A stretch of DNA of 64,000 nucleotides from Adiantum capillus-veneris (GCA_014529385.2 CM043954.1:92593747-92657746); one strand, 5' to 3'; shown: positions 12,072-23,022, numbered from the stretch's first letter. Notes: generated by a model from the sequence alone, not told the origin. Translations and numbers: made by a program.

Positions 12072-12391
12072 TGTAAATAATGAGGATGCAAGAGAGCTAC
12101 GCAAGACAAACACAAAGCACACAGAGTGGAAAGCTTCTTCTTCTTCTCACAGAAAAGAGAGTACAAAATGACTAAGTGCTAAAGCTGAAAAGTAGCACAT
12201 ATGTACATGCGGTCACTAAGTGTGAACATGCTAGAAGCATACTAGGCTGGCACTATAAGTGTAGTCCAGCTGTAGAATCACTGGCAGAGATCCTCCGTAT
12301 CAGTCACCTAACGCGCGAGTGAGTAAATGCCGTAAGCGGCCAAGACCCGTAGTGGATGCCAGCTCAAGATGTAGAGCTCGACATCTCAACA
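12072..12391 (-). repeat. Copia 5' LTR (right in window)
   Basis: A 320-bp TG...CA repeat. Immediately to its left on the plus strand is CTCTGATACCA, the complement of the tRNA-Met primer-binding site. Confidence 0.93.
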
Positions 12392-12476
12392 ATATAGCCT
12401 ATAGACCTTGTGTTAAACAACGAACAGTCTGGAATTTTCAAAAGAGCAAGAGACTCCACAGAGGTAGTTTACACAC

Positions 12477-12679
12477 CTCATTTTTAAGCTTTATCCCTGA
12501 CATGACCCCATCGGTATGACCATGATGAAGCTCCTCTTCTTCATTGGTAGCAGGCGACTCAGTCTGCCTCAACTTCATCAATCGTTCATCGGACTCTACG
12601 TGCTTTAAAACCTTTTTGACTGTATTTGGAGTCCCACAAATGCTTCCATTGATGCCTTCACTAGCAAATATGATACCTC
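12477..12679 (-). CDS. Exon of a TrhO/UPF0176 rhodanese-like protein (tentative)
   Basis: A minus-strand exon with a CTCAG acceptor just above 12679 and a GTGTGT donor below 12477. It is open for 67 codons and reads GGIIFASEGINGSICGTPNT at its start and SGIKLKNE at its end. The 'EGINGSICGT' and 'KLKNE' words resemble the N-terminal part of the UPF0176/TrhO family, which hydroxylates uridine-34 of tRNA and carries a rhodanese domain. The acidic middle (ATNEEEELHHGHTDG) is not a family hallmark that I know. The rhodanese domain itself was not found in the window. The next intron is where the Copia element sits. A partial duplicate lies at 7035-7178. The family call rests on short motifs and may be wrong, but the exon structure looks real. 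Confidence 0.45.
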
Positions 12680-12759
12680 CTGAGACACGCTGTTGACATC
12701 AATCATAAATTTGTAAACAATCAAAATGGGAAACATATTAAGACAACTTATACATTCGA

Positions 12760-13099
12760 CCTCCCAGATACTGATCACTCAAGGTAAGAGATGACAACTA
12801 GATCCTCATGAGACAAAGTCTGACTGATACCACAAGTCTTCTAAATGTAATTACAGAAAATCCCACCTCTTAGCCCTGAAATCTTCAAGCCTCAAAACAA
12901 AACAAATGGTTTTGGTAAACAAGTTGAAACCTCCCGGATACTGATCACTCAAGGTAAGAGATGACAACTAGAGCCTCATGAGACCAAGTCTGACTGATAC
13001 CACAAGTCTTCTAAATGTAATTACAAAAAACCCCACCTCTTAGCCCTGAAATCTTCAAGCCTCAAAACAAAACAAATGGTTTTGACAAACAAGTTGAAA
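12760..13099. repeat. 170-bp direct tandem duplication
   Basis: Two units start CCTCCCAGATACTGATCACT (12760) and CCTCCCGGATACTGATCACT (12930). They run to AACAAGTTGAAACC with few differences, so the duplication is recent. The units are non-coding, within the flank or intron of the minus-strand exon. Confidence 0.92.
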
Positions 13100-13889
13100 C
13101 CCCCAAAACTTTCCCATTTCCAAGATTTGTTCACAGCATCTTAGATAGAAACATGAAGAAAATTGCAAAGTTTTTGATTCATGCTGGCGATGCTGCACGA
13201 TATGGTACTAGCGTTGATGAAATATGATCTACTGCATGCTGTCAGTAAGAGTAGTTGGAGGACCTCGAGGGCCATCGAGTACGCAGATGGCATTAGCGGA
13301 CCAGGGCTTGGTGATTACGTGTTTCACAATGCTGCCAATTGTCCTATACATCTTCATTGCTTGCTAGTGCATCTTGCTTGGATAACTTATTTGATGTTTT
13401 CAGACCATGTCTACCTTGTGCCACGTCTAGGGGGGGAGAGTTATTCTGCATGAGCAGGGCGTGTGCATGTTGACGATAAAGGGGTCTCACTGGAACAAAT
13501 GGCAGTAGTGTTCACGATAATAGCTAGGCCTTCTCGCTCGTAGAAAAAAAGCCTACCTCGTCTACATAGCGAGAGCATTCTTCAATACCATAGATTCTGT
13601 AGGCCAAGCTCCTCCCTATTCATTCCAGCAGTAGAAGGTCGACAATGTCACTGTTTGCCTCGTCGCTATATTCGAATTGACCTTCATCTGCAGTAAAGCC
13701 TCTGCGCATTCCCGGCGTAGCAATCATAGCAGCTATGTGTGTATGTCCACCTTCAATTACCTTACTCAACTGTTTCTGCAGGCGCAACTACTTATGGCCT
13801 AAGTCTACCGTGTTTCACTTTCTGCAGACAGATCAAGAGAATCTTGGACACAACTCCTCTACATTTGCAACAACGACATACTCCAACGT
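13100..13889. other. Unassigned sequence left of the Helitron coding part
   Basis: The plus-strand frame 13181-13453 is open but has no motif I recognise. T-rich tracts ending in CTGCAG near 13780 and 13830 look like splice acceptors, so 5' exons of the Helitron gene may lie here. Confidence 0.3.
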
Positions 13890-14890
13890 GCGGTGAGTAA
13901 GAAGTGCCACATTTTAATCTGGAACATTGAGGACACAGTAAAAAGGAACACACTGAAAATTGCATGCTGCCGTGGGAATGGCACATTCCCTCGTATTATA
14001 AAAATTGGGGAGGACTGTGCAAACTCCCTCGTGCAGGGACACCAGCACGTTTTCTTTTTTTTCTATAACATAAGAGATAAAGAACACATACAAATAATGA
14101 GATTGCTCTTAGAACCTTCAGCATTGTGCGATCACTTTTCTAACTCTTCGTACTTATTCTTTGCAAGGGACATTCAAGAAATCAGCTATCGTTTGCCTCT
14201 TCTCAGTCCGAAACCCCACAACAGCACAATCCAACACCAGGTACATAGTTGTTTCAAATGCTTGAACTGTTCGTTGCTTAGCTGTGACTAGTAACTAAAT
14301 ATCACAAGGTTCTAATCGCATTGAACTATTAAGATTGAGTCCGACTGAAGCCTTCAATGGACCATCACCGAAAGCATAGGATACACCTCAGCAGATCGAA
14401 AGCGAGACATCACACTTCAATCAAGAAGAAGGCTAGATTTCTACCATGCTCACAATCATGGATTGATATCGTCAATTTAGTACACCGATGGAGTTCATAA
14501 ATAGCAACGACATTCAAACCTTTAAGCACATGGTTTGTTTGTGGTGTAGTTTTCATCCAAAGAAGTGCCTCTTTTCATTGTACTCGATCTCCAGACGAGA
14601 CATTGATTGCAATGTTTGCTAGCAGTCTATTGGTATCCAGCTTAGAGGCTACACAAATAGGAACGCAATGGGTGCAGTGCTCCGCTTGTGAGAACTCAAG
14701 CGCACGTTGCAGATATTGTGTGCCCTTACTTCCAGACTACACCAGAAGAATATTGACCGGAAATCAGCTTCACATACAGCTACTGAGCATCATCGACATA
14801 TCTGTCAACGCCATCTCAACAGTGTAAACAATTGCATGAGGTACACTAGACACACGTTCAATATTAGATAACCCTCTGCTATCATGGAGT

Positions 14891-17800
14891 AAAGAGCATA
14901 GAACAACCTTCACAGAGCAAGATCTAGCTACATCACAAGTGGCAGACATACTTGCATTCAATCTTGAGAACAGCTTCCTACTACAGAAGTACATGTCGAT
15001 GGCTGAACGGCCGAATAAGAAGCTTGGCCTCTGCATACTAAGTCAAGATAGTGTGAGCAAGATCATTCAACAACAACAAGACAACGCACCTTTTGCACTG
15101 ATGGCGCAACTGGACATGAGTTTGATGTTTGGTATCATTGAAAACATCGTTGAACCAGCCAGGAGAAGAGCATTCATTGCTAGCGATACTTACGAATTTG
15201 CTTCTCTGCAGCTCCGTGGCCGTCAACAATTGCTAGAGAGAACAGTTACTTTCAAGCCCAACGGCATGCTTGCCGCATCAAGCTCCGTGAATGACATCAC
15301 AATAGAGACAGCAGCGTTTCCATTCCTGTTCCCTTTTGGGAAAGGCCAGTATGATGGTAAAATCAACTTTAGTATATATGTAAAGATATGTGCATCGACT
15401 CTGTTCTCGGTTTACACCCTGTACAAGCCATACCTGCTCATAATGTACTAAAGCATGCTCTTATGTTGGCTAACAATACACACACTAGCTTGTTTTTGCA
15501 AAGGGACATTGACAACTACAAGAAGGCCAATCGTACAGAAACTAACGAGGATACTGTGAGACATGTACTTCGGTACATCACCCCTTCTAGCATGCCAGGC
15601 TCCTGCTCGTGGCACCGCAAGAACCTAAAGGACTTGATAGCAATGGTGGACGAATGGGGAATGCCTGATTTCTTCTTGACTTTCACTGCCGATGAGGTCA
15701 TAGACACAAGATGGCCTGAGATTGACACGATCGAGCTAATTGCACGTCATTTGAACGCCTCCTTCACTTGGACAGACTGCCCAGTTGAATGCGCCCTCAC
15801 CTTCCACACCAAGTTCCAAATGCTTATGTTCAAATATATACTTGCGAAAGGTATGTTAGGCCGTGTGCAACACCACTTGGTTAGATATGAGGTCCAAAAT
15901 AGAGGATCACTGCATGCTCATGTCATACTATGGATGCATGAAGAAGACAAAGAGCAACTATCTTCTGAGATAACTGCATACATCCCGCCAGAAACTAGCA
16001 CTGTGGTTTTTCCAGAAGTGAGCCGCCTCCGACAACTCGTACTTAGGAAACAACTTCACAAGTGCCGTACAAGTTGTTACCACGGTCAAAGAGATGGAGT
16101 ATGTAAACACGGTTTTCCATTTCATGCGCAGCCAAATCCAAACCCAGTCTTCAACGAACAAAATCACAGATGGAAATACTTCAGGCCCCGACATGAAGAC
16201 AGAAATGTCGTACCGTACCACCCCACACTGCTTCTGCTATGGGGTGCACATACGAATATACAACGGGTCACCAATTCATCGTTGTCCTACTACCTCCTGA
16301 AGTATGCACTCAAAACTGAACCAATGGGCCATCTCAACATCCGCTCAGAAGATGCAGAGCGCTTAGGCCTAGGTGGCCTTGACATTGTGAAATTGAAGCT
16401 GATCTCAGCCTCTTTATTGTCGAAGCCTATCTCAGCAAACAGAAGTGGCATTAAATTGTTTGCAAATCCCAATTATTTCAAAGAGTGACACCGTCCAATA
16501 CGTCGACTGATCACCCCCGGCACTACGACAACGAATCATTTCTCACAACAATGATGTCGTGCTGCACCCTATCGATCTATACTGCGTACGACCACAAAGT
16601 ATGGAGAATCTTACGTTCTACGACTTCCACAAGAATTACACAGTGATGAAGGGAAAAAAAGTATTTCGGAGGTGAACACCTACGGCCAATCGCTGGAGCG
16701 GCAACACCGACTGGTCCGTTTCACAGACTTCCACCCAGGGCATCATCCGGAGGCTTTCTTTTACAATGTGCTGCTAAAGAGCATCACCTTCAAAAATGAA
16801 TCCCAACTGCTCTCACCGGAGAACACGCCCACGTCATACTATCTTGAGTGCAAACTTAAAAATTTGATACTGACAGATGAGGACCTTGAGATGTACATCA
16901 CAGAGTATACACAACGAAATATGCTCACAACAGATCAAACACACCAATTTCACAACATGATACTACATAAGACATCCTCAACAAAGGCTGCCTCATTTCA
17001 ATCTCCAGATGTGCAAACAGACTACGAGCAGCAGGACACGACTTCTCGTATCTCTGCCCTTCTAAACGAGCTTCAAAACGTCTAGAACGCGTCACTGACA
17101 TCTGAACAAGCAGAGATCTACAAGAAGCTCACAGCAGCAAAGGGTGGTCTGCATGTGATCACAGGCACTCCTGGCAGTGGCAAAAGATTCCTCATAAGAT
17201 ATATCACAAGCCAACTCATAATGCAAGGGAAAACTGTCACACTCTCTGCTTCGGCTGGTGCAACGGGCCACAAGGTTAAGCAGCATCGCAACAACTGTCC
17301 ATTACCAATTCAAGATACCAGTGCGCACACAACAGTATCCCCTGTCAATCTCCGAAACTGATGACAGATACGTCAGTATCAAAGAAGCAGACACGATTAT
17401 CATAGACGATATTTCTATGTTGACAAAGCAAACTTTTGATCTCATAGTACGACAAATTGTGAATGTCACCAACGGCACACTGCTAGACCCATTCAAAGAT
17501 AAAAAGCTCTTCTTGTTCGGTGATTTGGCACAGTTGCCGCCGGTATGCAGGCATCAAAGTGATCATTGCTACTCATGCCACATCACAAGCTCCACTTATT
17601 GGTCCACTTCTACTACGTACATTATGTCTTGCTCAGTGCGCCATGCAAAAGATATCTCTTTCATAGAGTTCCTCAATACAATAAGAGTCAGGCTCCCTAC
17701 AAAGAAAGAGATCCACGATGCGCTCGGTGACCGCATCATAACGCAGGATCAAATAGAGAAACACATGGATAGGAATATGACAATCATTTGCACACACAAG

Positions 17801-18373
17801 AGTGACGTTCAATATTATAATAACCTTCTCTTGGAACGCTTCCATCAACATACTCACATCATCCAAATTAGCGTCAAGAAAAATGCACACAACGTCCCTG
17901 AGCTCCAAGCATGGCTTGAAGATCCCGACTTCCACGCAATTGACAGAATAGCAGAAGGAGCAAAGGCGTTGATAACAGAGAACATAGACTTAACAATTGG
18001 AGCAGCCAATGGCTCACTATGTCGCGTAGACGAAATCCTCCAAGATGAAGAAGGAGGCGTCAAAGCAATCAAAGTCACACTCGACACATCCAAACAGGAA
18101 CTTACACTTCGACGGTCAAAACATAGCAGACGGACATTCAATGGGCACTGGTACCATAAATCCACATTCCCACTAGCTCTCGCCTACGCTATGACTGGAC
18201 ACAAGTCCCAAGGCACAACAATCAACACCAACGTCTTGCTCATTGTAAAATAAGTTTTTGCCCCTGGCCTTCTATACGTGATTCTATCACGCGTCACTGA
18301 GCGAACCCAGCTACATTTACTACAACTCCCTATGCCAGAGATGTTCTCACCATCTAGATTTTTGAACTTCTAG
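14891..18373 (+). pseudogene. Helitron Rep-helicase (broken)
   Basis: From about 14891 an N domain reads to AAFPFLFPFGKGQYDG (near 15350) and LYKPYLLIMY (15450). The Rep part (15455-16488) has FFLTFTADEV, the HUH-type motif RGSLHAHVILW (near 15915), a Cys/His cluster (CRTSCYHG...CKHGFPF) and the paired tyrosines YYLLKY that cut and join DNA in rolling-circle transposition. A linker follows (16500-17085). The helicase begins near 17091: Walker A GTPGSGKR (17165), Walker B IIIDDISML (17400), LFLFGDLAQLPPV (17510), MTGHKSQGT (18195), and an end at LSRVTERTQL and a TAG at 18371-18373. Visible damage includes a frame change near 15450, stops and a frame change around 16490-16530, another stop near 16665, a stop near 17085, a frame change near 17280 and a stop at 18251. 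Walker and HUH residues themselves are kept. Confidence 0.88.
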
Positions 18374-18703
18374 CCGGGAATGTTTCCTACGCCCTCTCCA
18401 GTCTCAATTCCTCTTTCTATTAAACTGATGAAATGTCCTTGTAACTGCATTGTATATAAACCAGGAATTTTTTTAAACTACTTATCTTCTCTTCTGTGGA
18501 CTTTTTATGTACAATATGTTGCATTGCTGAGACATCTTCCCTATCATCCCTACTCACTCTGATCCACCTTTTGTAAATTTACTGCTCTTCCATCTTTCAA
18601 TTCATTCATTTGAGTTTGAACATTTGTCCGATCTTATGCTTCAGAAATACTGCAACAGATCGTCGAAATAATTATTTTTTCGTGCAGGAAACTGAATCAA
18701 ACA

Positions 18704-19470
18704 ATGGATCACAACACGATACATTTTGCACGCTTGTCTGATCTTGCATCTGCCTATGTATACACATGCGAATCAATCACTCATCTTACTGTGCAGCTCT
18801 TCAAGCAATACAAGAACAATGCAAAGGACACGCAACAAGCGATACAACCTAAGAGATTTTACCTCACGACTAAGCAGATGAGACTGTCTAACTCAACAGG
18901 TGAGAAACCCCATGCGTATATTGAGGGGTTCCATACTTTTCAAGAGCGTCACAACTTCATGAATAAGTGCGACGCAAGATATAAAGCCCTAAACCAAACG
19001 ATGGCCACACCAAGCACAGATAGAATGACAACAGGTACTATTAGAAAAGAAAAATATAATGCCTTCTGTCTGTTACGCTAACCAACTTGCTCCTACATCC
19101 TGCAGGTCTCATGAAGCAAATACTTGAAGAGCTTGACATCCAGTACGAGGATGATGACAATATGTTGCGTAATGTTGAAGCACAACAACTCCTCGACACA
19201 AAAACTGAAGGAGTTACACTGTACACAATGGAGCAGCTTTGGTTTGGTTACAACATTGATTTAGCTGAACTTTCAAAAGCTACTCAAGAAAACTGTGCCT
19301 CTATCTTGACAAATTTCATGACTTCGGCAAACCACACGCACGATGCAAGTAATCCACCTATCACAATCCAGAAGGTAGCATGGCACTACAGTGAACACAA
19401 GGCAGTAAATTACGGACAACCAGCCTCTCCATACGAGCCAATTGCGATAGACCAAGGCAAGTATGGATAA
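18704..19470 (+). CDS. Helitron accessory gene of unknown function, two or three exons
   Basis: Exon 18704-19034 starts at ATG (MDHNTIHFARLSDLASAY). A GT donor at 19035 and a CTGCAG acceptor ending at 19105 join it in frame to 19106-19470, which reads LMKQILEELDIQYEDDD and ends at a TAA. Without splicing the first exon would run into a stop, so the intron is plausible. A second donor at 19462 (AAGTATGG) and an acceptor at 19546-19551 (CTGCAG) would extend it to about 19625, immediately before the GIY-YIG-like frame. The gene may therefore encode the front part of one longer protein ending in that module. I recognise no domain. The protein is hydrophilic, with an acidic patch after the splice point. 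It lies 330 bases after the helicase stop on the same strand. Confidence 0.5.
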
Positions 19471-19606
19471 CAAGTATCACTAGCTTCCATTCATTTCTCC
19501 ACAGCACCGTCATTTTTTAATTGACCTAACCAATCTGCATGGACTGCAGATTTAGACACTCATCAACAACCAGAGACAACATCGGCCTTCCACCCCATAA
19601 AAAGCA

Positions 19607-19939
19607 GTGTCGCGGGAAGAATACATAGTCTACAATATACGCTGCATGAAAAACGATAAGAGATACATCGGAGTCACAAATAACGTCCATAACGCGTTAG
19701 CCAGCACAAGCGCAATCCTCCGAGGAGAATGCAAGCGGACATGCAGGCACATAGTCCTTTCGAGGACAATTTTGAAATTACCACTTTAGCAACCAGTACC
19801 AATATACATAAAGCTAGAAACTTAGAACATTTCTATATTAAACAACAGAAAACAACAACTGCATTAGGTTATAACGTTTGTTCTGGACATCCACCAAGGT
19901 TGAGAAAATATTATTTTTTGAAAAAAAACAAGAAGGTAT
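19607..19939 (+). pseudogene. GIY-YIG-nuclease-like module (frameshifted)
   Basis: The first frame reads YIVYNIRCMKNDKRYIGVTN, with 11 residues between the tyrosine of IVY and that of YIG, the spacing of the GIY-YIG family. The next frame (from about 19729) supplies LEHFYIKQQ and ALGYNVCSGHPP, matching the family's catalytic glutamate and its late GYN motif. It ends at a TAG at 19937-19939 after a lysine-rich tail. The two halves lie in different frames, joined somewhere around 19720-19760, so this copy is broken by at least one indel. The arginine expected ten residues after the YIG tyrosine is alanine here (VHNAL), which may also be damage. GIY-YIG enzymes nick DNA in homing introns, repair proteins and Penelope-type retroelements. 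Here the module follows the accessory gene of a Helitron on the same strand. Confidence 0.65.
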
Positions 19940-20104
19940 AGTTGTGAACTTTTGCCATCTTCATTTCATTGTTTTGTTCACTGTCTTTGTCATATAACGT
20001 TGGTCATTGGCTACAACAATGTCTTTTTTTTTCCATTCAAACTATGGAAGACATGACAACTTATCAACTTCTTTGATTGAAATGCTTTTTCTTTTCAGTT
20101 TAGA

Positions 20105-20533
20105 ATGGGTAGGCCGATTCCAGTTGATCTGATTGAGCAGCAGTCAGAATTTCAGACTGCAATACATGTTACAATATTGTCTTCATCCACATTTGCAAGA
20201 GCGGGTCCTCAGACACTACATGCATAAATGGAGTGAGTTCATTCCATGGCTAGTTCAGCCACCTACCCCATGGTATCCACATTACATCACGTGGAATACA
20301 CTCGGTCAACAAATCACCATCGACATGCCGTGCTAGCTGTTTGCTCCACAAAACACCATTGTATGTTGTTCGTTCAGATTGCGGACGTGCTCGGCCTACT
20401 CGAGACTATAGAATTAAATTACTCTAACGTGGTCCCCAGCCACCTTCAGTCAGCTAAACAATTCGTTTCGCGCTATTTCTGTGTCAATCAGTTTCCCACA
20501 CGCGCAACTCTGAAGAGCATCTTACCGATATAG
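20105..20533 (+). pseudogene. Unknown ORF downstream of the GIY-YIG module
   Basis: A T-rich tract ending in TTTTCAG (20100) precedes ATG at 20105 (MGRPIPVDLIEQQSEF). After about 16 codons the likely frame shifts by one and continues as RLQYMLQYCLHPHLQERVLR and WSEFIPWLVQPPTPWYPHYI to about 20335. After a putative intron acceptor (TTCGTTCAG, near 20378), IADVLGLLETIELNYSNVV runs to a TAG at 20531-20533. No domain is recognised. The tryptophan/proline-rich centre looks like real protein. It may be a further Helitron cargo gene or the damaged end of a captured host gene. Confidence 0.35.
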
Positions 20534-20785
20534 CCCTTTCTTCCTGCATCAAAAACTCCCACTGATATGTGTTGTTACCTAGTCCTCCTCCTCTTCTCCA
20601 CAGAACTTCTGTCCATTTCATTTTAAAGAAGTCATTGCATGCTACATTCAAAGCCTTCTCAACTCTCATTTGCTTAGTTCCGTTCTTAATGCATCAACTT
20701 CTTGGTATGCTATTTACATCAAATCGTTTCAGTGACTTACACTCACTTAACGTAACAACATTTCTGCAAAACAAATAATAAGCGC

Positions 20786-21000
20786 TCTATCTCTCTCCCC
20801 CTCTCTCTCTCCCTCTCTCTCTCACCTTTCATTTCTTCATTCTTCTTTACGGATGTATACTCTTGTTCAATGCTTGCATGAGATGAAAACAGTATATACA
20901 TTTCTGCACGTTAGAGTGACTTCTACTCCCTTACGCCAAAAAGATTTGTCAGAAAAAAAAAAAATATATATCTCTCTCTCTCTCTCTCTCTCTCTCTGCT
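20786..21000. repeat. Two (TC)n tracts with related flanks
   Basis: TC tracts at about 20788-20823 and 20970-20998 are each followed by a similar stretch (CTTTCATTTCTTCATTC... and CTTTCACTTCTATGTCC..., then ATACTCTTGTTCAAT / ATACTCTTCTTCAAT). The tract with its flank was duplicated, about 180 bp apart. Confidence 0.6.
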
Positions 21001-21139
21001 TTCACTTCTATGTCCTTTTCACTAATATATACTCTTCTTCAATTCCTCGATGCGTCTACCACTTCCGATTATGCAGGCTGACGAAGCACTCTAGTTGTTT
21101 ATATGTATACAAATGAACTACTTAAAGGTTGCTATATTT

Positions 21140-22290
21140 TTGTCTTAGGATTCCTTTGGGGGCCTATGTTAAGAATATGGTGAACAAGATAGAGTCGGAT
21201 GGCAATGAAACCTTGCAAGAGCACCATCACCATATTTTTTCCATGGCCTCCCCAAGGAAGCCTATGGAAAAAATATGGCAATTGTGTGGCTTGGGATAGA
21301 CAAGACAAAATTGAATTGTAGTAAAGCTTTGTAGTGGAAAGAGGTTCAGTGCATTTTACACCTCTACACAGTTTAATTTTTTTCCATCCAACACCGTCTT
21401 GTTACCAACCACATATTTTTACCACAGGCCACCAAAGGAGTCCGATTGCAAAAGTATGGCCATTGTGTGGCTCGGATTGACGAGATGGAACCAGATACCA
21501 ATGAAACATTGAGGGGGCTTGGTGCATTCCTCACCCTTGCAAAGTTTCATTGCTATCTGACAGAAGTTTACATCAACCTTGTCTGACACCAACACCATAT
21601 TTTTGCCATAGGAGGCCTATGCCAAAAATATGGCAATTCTGTGATGAGATGCAATCGGATTGCAATGAAAATTTGCAAGGGTAGAAGGTTTGGTGCATTT
21701 CCCACTTATGTAAAGTTTTGTTGAAATTGCACACCGTCTTCTCGGTCTCGTCCCACACCAACCCCATTTTTTTTGCCTTAGGAACCCAACTGAATGGCAA
21801 GAATATGGTGATTGTGAAGCTGGGGACCGATGAGACGAAATAGAATTGCAATCAATCTATTTAGGGACAAAAGGTTTGATATATTTCTCACCCTTGCAAA
21901 GTTTTGTTGCCATCTAACATCACTACGGCCCTATGTCGCGCCATAGGTCCCCAAGGAGGCCTATAATAAAAATAGAGAATTGTACGGCTTGGGACTAGTG
22001 AGATGGAATTGGATTACATTGAACCTTGGATGGGAGGGGGGTTTGGTATTTTTCCCACCCCTAAATTTTCATTTTTATCGAACACTTTCTCGTCGTGCAC
22101 CAACCCCATATGTTTGCCATAGGAGGCCATGGAAAAAAATATGGCGATTGTGTGTTTTGGGACCATTTTTGGGACCAATGAGACGAAGTTCAATTCCAAT
22201 GAAAATTTGTAAGGGTGGGGAGTGCATCAAACCACCCACCCCTATAGGGTTCCTTGCAATTCGCTTCCATCTAGTGGGCTATATGCTTCA
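21140..22290. repeat. Degenerate 170-185-bp satellite with a dyad per monomer
   Basis: About six or seven diverged monomers. The marker CCATATTTTTGCCATAGG or a variant lies near 21232, 21410, 21595, 21761, 21932 and 22104. Each is followed by its near reverse complement (e.g. CCTATGCCAAAAATATGG), then ATTGTGTGGCTTGGGA, GAGATGGAATTG, CAATGAAA..TTGCAAGG and TTTGGTGCATTT. ORFs across it are chance. Confidence 0.8.
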
Positions 22291-22704
22291 AAGAGTATCA
22301 CTTTGGAAAATTTCAATAGAGCAATAGTAAGGTAAAGATTAAATGAGCATTCACAATGGAAGTGATAGACAATCTGTTAGTCTATGTGGCTTAAAGAGGA
22401 ACCATGGAAAAACTTTGTATAGAAGACCTCACCTAAATGCTCCATAAATATTGAGGACGACCTCAAAGATTTTCTCTAAGCAAAACATTGCATTTGGCTT
22501 AACTAGGACATCTAGATTTCTAGTGTTCTTAGATGCTAGATTAACACCAAAAGAGATAAGTAGGAGATCCAATTTTCTATGAAAATTTCTATTCTAAAGT
22601 TACACTCACAACATTGATGCATGACTAAACCATCGACTAAATTTGGCTCTATAGCATGGAAGATCTAAAGCCAAGGTTTAAGTCTAGCTTGGACCTTGAG
22701 ATTT
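22291..22704. other. No gene or element seen
   Basis: Unique-looking non-coding sequence between the satellite and the GA tract. Confidence 0.35.

Positions 22705-22761
<57 letters not shown>
22705..22761. repeat. (GA)n microsatellite
   Basis: About 28 GA units preceded by ATTTTAGAGA, the same lead-in as the GA tract at 30817. Confidence 0.95.
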
Positions 22762-22762
<1 letters not shown>

Positions 22763-22917
22763 ACTAACTTGCAAGAGGTCTTCAAAGGTAGGGAATGTTG
22801 GCAAGAATCTTGGAGATGGCACGACATCTAACTATGCAAAGTGGGTATGCATGATCTTGCATACACCCATTGCATTTTCAAATCTATTCTAATTGCATGC
22901 AAGAGAACATGCACGTG

Positions 22918-22918
<1 letters not shown>

Positions 22919-22989
<71 letters not shown>

Positions 22990-23022
22990 GTCACTTCATC
23001 TGCCTGTGATTGATACATCTAG

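Larger units (their letters stand above)
7279..12391 (-). mobile_element. Ty1/Copia LTR retrotransposon with both LTRs
   Basis: LTRs lie at 7279-7599 and 12072-12391, flanked by ATATA duplications. On the minus strand the order is LTR, primer-binding site (TGGTATCAGAG, about 12060-12071), gag with a zinc knuckle (CWTCGERGHMSRDC, near 11000), protease, and integrase. The integrase shows HKHIGH/CAACQFG zinc residues and HTDVWGP. Next come reverse transcriptase (YVDDLIIVG, about 8550), RNase H, a purine tract beside 7600, and the LTR. PR-INT-RT-RH order defines Copia. The coding region is interrupted about three times, so the copy is not intact. The LTRs differ at roughly 4% of sites by eye, which suggests a fairly recent insertion. 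Confidence 0.95.
13890..20533 (+). mobile_element. Decayed Helitron-family transposon with accessory genes
   Basis: Rolling-circle transposon coding sequence occupies this stretch on the plus strand. It holds an N-terminal region with a possible zinc finger (CSACENSSARCRYC, near 14665), a Helitron-like N domain, a Rep nuclease, a PIF1-type helicase, a spliced accessory gene, a GIY-YIG-like module and a further unknown ORF. Limits are those of the coding parts. I could not fix the true ends, because no convincing 3' hairpin with CTRR end or A/T insertion site was found. Several frame changes and stops show that the copy cannot make its Rep-helicase. Membership of the last three ORFs in the element is inferred from same strand, close spacing and lack of any boundary between them. 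Confidence 0.75.

Noticed and set aside
14603-14827. Independent zinc-finger gene
   Set aside because: The CxxC...CxxC stretch lies just upstream of the Helitron N domain on the same strand and is better read as part of that element.
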